This document shows positions 59,193 through 64,000 of a stretch of 64,000 bases of DNA, one piece after another (the stretch's first letter is position 1; each line of letters starts with the position of its first letter). This stretch comes from VAZQ01 sp963841705 (GTDB lineage Bacteria > Pseudomonadota > Alphaproteobacteria > Rhizobiales > Xanthobacteraceae), in assembly GCA_963841705.1 (NCBI GenBank), contig CAWJDY010000003.1, positions 65,550-129,549 of the forward strand, read 5' to 3'. The notes beneath the pieces are model-generated. The model was not told the DNA's origin, did no database searches, and saw nothing but the letters and a program-made list of their open reading frames with translations. Both the position numbers and the translations under genes were made by a program.

Positions 59193-62000
59193 CTACATCG
59201 TCACCACTACAGCCGCCGGAAGTTTCAGCAGCTCCGCCGTTGCAAGCTTTGGCGGAAGGGATTCACCTTCCTCTCCGCCCAGGAGGTTGCGCCAGCGCCG
59301 GCCTGAGAGAGTCCTCGGCAGCTTCAAGCTTGCATTTGGACCTGTCGCGTTCCGGCGGCGGGTAGGAAAACGAGAGGTCGCGACAAGCATGGAACCGCTG
59401 GCGCTGGCGCGGCAGAACGCGCAGACCTCATCCGCTTCTTCTCCGTCGACGACGACGGGCTGGTAATCGCCGCTCGCGAAGACATCGGGATTGTCGCGAC
59501 GGAATCTCAGGACCGCGGCTATGGCCGCCATCTTGAAGCGCCCATCCCGCCAATTGCTGAAAAGATTTTCCAGGCTGCTCGGTCCATTTGCCTGAAATGT
59601 TTTCTCAAGCTCGTGGAGGACCTTTGCACGGTGCTCATAATCGACCGCTCGGCGATTGTCCGGGTCAACCAGGCTGAAATCCCAGAGCTCGGCACCCTGG
59701 TAGATGTCGGGCACTCCCGGCAGGGTAAGCTTCAGAACCGTCTGGACCAGGGTATTGTGGGCGCCCCACCACGCCACCCGCTCCACGAAGGGCAGGAAAG
59801 CTGCACGAAAACTGCTGGAATGCTCGGGCTCAAGCGCAAGTGCGGCAAAATCGAGCATGGCACTCTCGTATGCCGCATTGGGAGCGGCCCAGGTCGTGTG
59901 CGTCTTGGCTTCGCGCACAGACTTGGTCAGTGCGCCCCTGACCCGCTCGGCGTAGGTCGCGAGCGCCGCAGCATCAGGCGAGGCCTGCATGAGCTCGATC
60001 GGCCAGGAGCCGACCAGCATCTGATACAATAGATATTCGTCGTTTCGGTCCGGCGGCGCATCGCTGCTCGCATCGCCGCGGCGCGCGCGCAGGATCCGGC
60101 TCCAGCCTTCCACATTGCGCGCCCATTCCCCCGGCATCTCGGACAGGACCGCGAGCCGCGCGCGGGTGTCCTCCCCGCGCTTGGTGTCATGTGTGGAGGT
60201 GCCGAGCATGGTATCCGGCCAGTGCCCGGCACGTCGTGCGTTGGCCTTGTGGAATGCAGAGAGGGAGATCCCGAATCGGTCGGGCTGGCCGCCGACCTCG
60301 TTGAGCGCAATGAAACGGTTGTAGCGATAGAAGGCGGTATCCTCGAGACTCTTGGCCATGACCGGCCCGCTGTATTGCTGCAGTTTCATCGCGCAGCGCA
60401 GCGCCTTGTGCCGGCTGAACCCGCTGCGCGGCTGTGCCACCAGATCGCCCGATAACAGCGCTCCCACGAAGTCGAATACGCTCGCATCAATCTCCGGCTC
60501 GTTCTTGCGCGCTTGCCCGAGAGCCCATTCCAGATCGCGCCGGTCGTCGGCAGTCGGCGCGTCGTTGAGGTCGATGTAGGTGCGATAGACGGGGAAGCAG
60601 GCCAACACCTCCCGCAGAGCGCTGCGCAGAATGTTGCGAGTGAAGTCCGCGGTGCGGGGATTCTCCCGCGCCACCCGCGCCGCCTCGCGCGCGAGCGCGT
60701 TCAATTCACTTACCATCTCGTCGGCCATGATGCGCAGCTTGCAAGCGTGAACGATGTTGGCAAAGGAGCGCTGCTCTCCCGCGAAGCTGCGATACATCTG
60801 GTCGAAGCCCGGCTCGCCTGCGGGGTCGATGAGGATGCCAAGGACCAGATTCGCGAACTCGTAGCCGGTCGTGCCCTGAACAGGCCAGTCCGGGCGTAAC
60901 GCCTCATGCGCGGCCAGGATCTTTTCGACAATCAGATAGAAACCCAGACCAGCCTTCTCGCGCAAGCGCCACAGGTAGCCCTTGGGATCGAGCAGGCCAT
61001 CGATATGGTCGATGCGAAGCCCGTCGAGCGTGCCGGAGCTCGGAAGGCTCAGGACAAGTGCATGCGTATGCTCGAAAACGTCGGGCAACTCCATCCGAAG
61101 ACCGGCGAGATCATTGATGTTGAAAAAGCGCCGATAGTTGATGTCATCGGCTGCGACGCGGAAGTGAGCAACTCGCCAGCTCTGGAGACCGATGAGACTG
61201 TGCAATTCGCCCCAGGTTTCCAGTTGTCCAGGGGTGCCGTTGATGCGCGCCACTGCCGCCTCGATCGCCTCGCGGATGTCCGGCCAGCTCGCCGCGAGGG
61301 CGGCCAGCTCGCGCTTGAGCTCCCTGGCGCGGCGAGCGACCTGCGGTCGCCACTCGGGCAGACCGGCAAACGAATCGCCAAGCCGTTCCAGATCCGGGTG
61401 AGTGGTCCCCAGGACTCGGCTGTAGTGCAGCGGGCAGATCGGCAGCTTGTGCGTGTCGTAAGCCCAAACCGCAAAGCTCCCTTCTATGGGATCGAACTTG
61501 AGGACGAGCTGGCCCGATTCAAGCACGGCTCCGTACTGAGAACCCAGGGCCGGGACGAGCAGCTTGTCATGAAGGTAGCGCTGGTCGGGGTCCCAATCGA
61601 TGTCGAACCACCCCGCGTAGGTGGACTCCTGTCCCCATTCCAGCACGTCCAGCCATAGCGGGTTATCGGAACCGCCAACCCCCATGTGATTGGGTACAAA
61701 GTCGAGAATCTGCTTCAATCCATTGGCTGCCAGCGCTGCATTCATGCGATTGAATGCAGCGGCATCGCCGAGCTCTGGATTGAGCGCGTTGTGATCGACG
61801 ATGTCGTAGCCGTGGGTACTGCCCGGCCGCGCCTTCAGATAAGGCGAGGCATAGATGTGACTGATGCCCAGCCGCGCCAAATAGGGAGCAAGCTCGGCGG
61901 CCTGATCGAAACCGAAGCCCTTGCGAAACTGCAGGCGATAGGTTGCGCGCGGTATTGCAGCGGCTCTTGCCGCGACTGAGTTTGAGGATTGGTCAGTCAT
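59193..62000 (-). CDS. treY: malto-oligosyltrehalose synthase
   Basis: A 935-residue GH13 enzyme. The start YRLQFRKGFGFDQAAELAPY, then YASPYLKARPGSTHGYDIVD and HNALNPELGD, is diagnostic for TreY, as are LDFVPNHMGVGG, LRIDHIDGLLDPKGYL, and GTSTHDTKRGEDTRARLAVL. It converts the reducing end of maltodextrins to a trehalosyl unit, which TreZ then releases. It lies 8 bp after treZ on the same strand. Its TAG stop is in the half palindrome disrupted by the IS110 element. Confidence 0.95.
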   Translation of the reverse strand: MTDQSSNSVAARAAAIPRATYRLQFRKGFGFDQAAELAPYLARLGISHIYASPYLKARPGSTHGYDIVDHNALNPELGDAAAFNRMNAALAANGLKQILDFVPNHMGVGGSDNPLWLDVLEWGQESTYAGWFDIDWDPDQRYLHDKLLVPALGSQYGAVLESGQLVLKFDPIEGSFAVWAYDTHKLPICPLHYSRVLGTTHPDLERLGDSFAGLPEWRPQVARRARELKRELAALAASWPDIREAIEAAVARINGTPGQLETWGELHSLIGLQSWRVAHFRVAADDINYRRFFNINDLAGLRMELPDVFEHTHALVLSLPSSGTLDGLRIDHIDGLLDPKGYLWRLREKAGLGFYLIVEKILAAHEALRPDWPVQGTTGYEFANLVLGILIDPAGEPGFDQMYRSFAGEQRSFANIVHACKLRIMADEMVSELNALAREAARVARENPRTADFTRNILRSALREVLACFPVYRTYIDLNDAPTADDRRDLEWALGQARKNEPEIDASVFDFVGALLSGDLVAQPRSGFSRHKALRCAMKLQQYSGPVMAKSLEDTAFYRYNRFIALNEVGGQPDRFGISLSAFHKANARRAGHWPDTMLGTSTHDTKRGEDTRARLAVLSEMPGEWARNVEGWSRILRARRGDASSDAPPDRNDEYLLYQMLVGSWPIELMQASPDAAALATYAERVRGALTKSVREAKTHTTWAAPNAAYESAMLDFAALALEPEHSSSFRAAFLPFVERVAWWGAHNTLVQTVLKLTLPGVPDIYQGAELWDFSLVDPDNRRAVDYEHRAKVLHELEKTFQANGPSSLENLFSNWRDGRFKMAAIAAVLRFRRDNPDVFASGDYQPVVVDGEEADEVCAFCRASASGSMLVATSRFPTRRRNATGPNASLKLPRTLSGRRWRNLLGGEEGESLPPKLATAELLKLPAAVVVTM

Positions 62001-62008
62001 TGCGTCTT

Positions 62009-63886
62009 CTATTGGCCGGGCAGCGCTTGACGCGCCTCGGCATAGGTTCCCGCTGTGGCGGTCACGCGCTCAATCGACCAACGAACCGCGAACGGACCAA
62101 AGGTTTCGCCGCTATCCCCTTCATGCCAGAGAATGGATCCGCATGCGGGTGGAAATCCGGTCAGGCGCACGCCTGACAAATTGGCTGCAAGGGCCAGCTG
62201 CTCATCCGATTCCGCAACGGCCCAGCGTACCACAACCGCCCCATCGCCGATGATCTCGTAGCGCCCGCCGCAGCGGATACGCGGCAGGCGCGGCACAAGC
62301 TCGCGATGTCGGACACCAAGGATCCGGCGATACCAGTCGAGCCAACCGGCATGCGGGTCGCGGGAGAGATCCTCCCACGCAAGCTTGGCCGCGGCGAAGG
62401 TCTCGTTCGAGAGCGGGTCGGGAATGCGTTCGCGCAGCGCCGGGTTCTGGAATTCCGGAAAGCGCGCGAATTCTTCCCGGCGGCCGTTGCGAACGGCATC
62501 TGCCAGGTCCGCCCCGAAGTCGCAAAAAAACGGGAAGGGTTGGGTGGCTCCCCATTCTTCGCCCATGAACAGCATGGGAATCTGGGGAAGCAGCAGATAG
62601 ACGGCCGCGATTGCCCGCAGCGCGTTCGCCGGCGCAATCGCAGTCAGCCGATCGCCGAACGCTCGATTACCAACCTGATCGTGGTTTTGGATGAACGCGA
62701 TGAACGCGGCAGGAGGCAGGCTGCCGCTGGGTTCTCCGCGCGCGCGCCCGCGGTATGGCATGGGCTCGCCCTGAAAGGCGAAACCCTCCGCGAGCGCTCG
62801 GCCCAGCTTGGCGGTGTCGCCTTTGTACGCGGCATAGTAGCCGGTCGTTTCGCCCGTGGCTGCGACGTGCAGGACGTGATGGACGTCGTCATTCCACTGC
62901 GCCGTGTACCAGCGTGGTGCGCCGCTGCGCCGGCGCATGAGCCGCTTCGCCTCGTTCTCCTCGTTCTCCAAAACGAGATGAATATGCCGATCCGGCGCGG
63001 CAGCACGCACGCGCTCCGCCAATTCTTCCAGGATGTGCTTGGGGCTGTTGTCGGCGATGGCATGCACCGCATCGAGCCGCAACCCGTCAAGATTGAACTC
63101 CTGGATCCAGTAGAGCGCGTTGTGAATGAAGAAGTCGCGCACCGTGCGAGCCTCTTCTCCATCCATGTTGATGGCGGCGCCCCAGGGCGTCTTATGGCGC
63201 TCCGTAAAGACTTCCGGCGCTATGGTGTGCAAATAGGCACCCTCCGGGCCGAAATGGTTGTAGACGACATCGAGCAGGACCATGAGGCGGCGGGCGTGGG
63301 CCGCGTCGATCAAGGCCTTGAAGTCTTCCGACCTGCCATAGGAGGAGTCCGGCGCATAGGGCAGAACGCCGTCGTAGCCCCAGTTGCGCCGTCCCGGAAA
63401 ATCACCGACGGGCATGATCTCGAGCGCCGTCACACCCAAGCTTGCCAGATGATCGAGCTTCTCCATGGCTGCGAGGAAGGTGCCCGCAGCAGTGAACGAA
63501 CCGATGTGCAGCTCATACAGCACCGCCTCATGCCAAGGCCGGCCCTGCCAGCCGAGGTCGCGCCATTCATAGGCCTGCGGGTCAATCACCTCGCTCGCGC
63601 CGTGAACGTCGTTTGGCTGATAGCGTGAGGCGGGATCCGGCACGCGCAAGCCATCGGGAAGAACAAACTGATAATGCGAACCTGCGTGCGCTCGGTCGGT
63701 CACGAGCTCATGCCAGCCCGCGTGCCGAGCCCGCATCTCGAAGGCTGCTTGGCCATCCAGCTGAACCAAGATTCTCTGGTGTGACGGAGCCCAGAGCCGG
63801 AAGCGGACGGTGCCGTCGGACTGCAGGCGCGCGCCGAACGGCATGGCATGGGCTCGCCTCGGATCAGCACGCTCGACTGTCAGCAT
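62009..63886 (-). CDS. treZ: malto-oligosyltrehalose trehalohydrolase
   Basis: A ~625-residue GH13 enzyme. An N-terminal beta domain (MPFGARLQSDGTVRFRLWAP) is followed by the barrel: YELHIGSFTAAGTF, VTALEIMPVGDFPGRRNWGY, LLDVVYNHFGPEGAYL, LDGLRLDAVHAIAD (nucleophile Asp), LVLENEENEA (acid Glu) and FIQNHDQVGNRA. It releases trehalose from the ends made by TreY. The start is uncertain: ATG 63886, ATG 63910 (GGAG just upstream) and ATG 63967 are in frame. The frame is open to the window edge, where another trehalose/glycogen gene may follow. Confidence 0.93.
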   Translation of the reverse strand: MLTVERADPRRAHAMPFGARLQSDGTVRFRLWAPSHQRILVQLDGQAAFEMRARHAGWHELVTDRAHAGSHYQFVLPDGLRVPDPASRYQPNDVHGASEVIDPQAYEWRDLGWQGRPWHEAVLYELHIGSFTAAGTFLAAMEKLDHLASLGVTALEIMPVGDFPGRRNWGYDGVLPYAPDSSYGRSEDFKALIDAAHARRLMVLLDVVYNHFGPEGAYLHTIAPEVFTERHKTPWGAAINMDGEEARTVRDFFIHNALYWIQEFNLDGLRLDAVHAIADNSPKHILEELAERVRAAAPDRHIHLVLENEENEAKRLMRRRSGAPRWYTAQWNDDVHHVLHVAATGETTGYYAAYKGDTAKLGRALAEGFAFQGEPMPYRGRARGEPSGSLPPAAFIAFIQNHDQVGNRAFGDRLTAIAPANALRAIAAVYLLLPQIPMLFMGEEWGATQPFPFFCDFGADLADAVRNGRREEFARFPEFQNPALRERIPDPLSNETFAAAKLAWEDLSRDPHAGWLDWYRRILGVRHRELVPRLPRIRCGGRYEIIGDGAVVVRWAVAESDEQLALAANLSGVRLTGFPPACGSILWHEGDSGETFGPFAVRWSIERVTATAGTYAEARQALPGQ

Positions 63887-64000
63887 CGCGATAATGCCTC
63901 GAACTGGCATAGCTCCGACCAGGCCGGGGCGGCCGACGGTGATTGCCCACGGGAACGGCCCTCGCACCCTCCGCGTTCCGAGGATCAGGATGCACGAGAA

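Noticed and set aside
1..64000. CRISPR array, rRNA operon, prophage or conjugation module
   Set aside because: No regularly spaced short repeats, no rRNA signature and no structural phage or transfer genes were seen; the only phage-related pieces are the lone integrase and the fragment at 39272-39691.

Overview
The window looks like chromosome from an alphaproteobacterium of the Hyphomicrobiales (Rhizobiales), near Bradyrhizobium, Rhodopseudomonas and their uncultured relatives. This rests on the high GC content, several copies of the ABC-type substrate-binding protein family with the MRRREFL..GGAA leader and ADEVIE ending, a CpdR gene beside N-formylglutamate amidohydrolase and a tRNA-Val, a small heat-shock gene with a ROSE-like leader, and small secreted proteins typical of that group. 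No species can be named from sequence alone.

Region 1 (1-19.9 kb) is a patchwork. Solute-binding proteins dominate: three ABC-type (one cut by the window edge), one TctC-type and one TRAP/DctP-type. With them are a methyltransferase, a degenerate integrase, a PQQ dehydrogenase, a patatin, a Tat-exported MBL-fold protein and an MFS exporter. Between them lie fragments of dead genes: the tail of an NMT1-type binding protein, a frameshifted cyoD, a possible sulfatase tail, heads and tails of further ABC binding proteins, and the tail of a sensor kinase. A group II intron that has lost its protein starts on the base after the stop codon of one binding-protein gene. A second, 5'-truncated copy lies near 40 kb in the opposite orientation.

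Region 2 (19.8-38.9 kb) is almost entirely plus-strand. It runs from a B12-binding radical SAM enzyme (HpnP-like) through a DUF3047 lipoprotein, an outer-membrane-type protein and a two-component system into a long candidate operon: cytochrome c, large lipoprotein, DUF547 protein, TVP38-type membrane protein, class III aminotransferase, type III polyketide synthase, FAD oxidoreductase and a DUF3108-like protein. The last genes overlap or touch at start and stop codons. After this comes a compact module in which a ThDP-dependent enzyme with a twin-arginine signal sits between two small c-type cytochromes, with an SMP-30-type lactonase convergent to it. The polyketide cluster and the exported ThDP enzyme are the most interesting parts of the window.

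Region 3 (39.3-47.8 kb) holds a phage-type gene fragment, the second intron copy, and a minus-strand signalling set: a hybrid kinase with two receivers, a DivK-type receiver, and a protein joining a histidine-kinase dimerisation domain, a receiver and a class III nucleotide cyclase. A dead binding-protein head and a possible small-RNA locus follow.

Region 4 (48.1-64 kb) looks like stable core chromosome: tRNA-Val(GAC), cpdR, N-formylglutamate amidohydrolase, a twice-frameshifted MFS gene, a HisN-like phosphatase, a lysophospholipase-like hydrolase, hsp20, divergent csoR/copper ATPase, and treY-treZ for trehalose synthesis. It is broken by REP-like palindromes, a fragment of a REP-associated transposase, and an IS110 element whose flanks are two halves of a palindrome found intact at the hisN stop codon.
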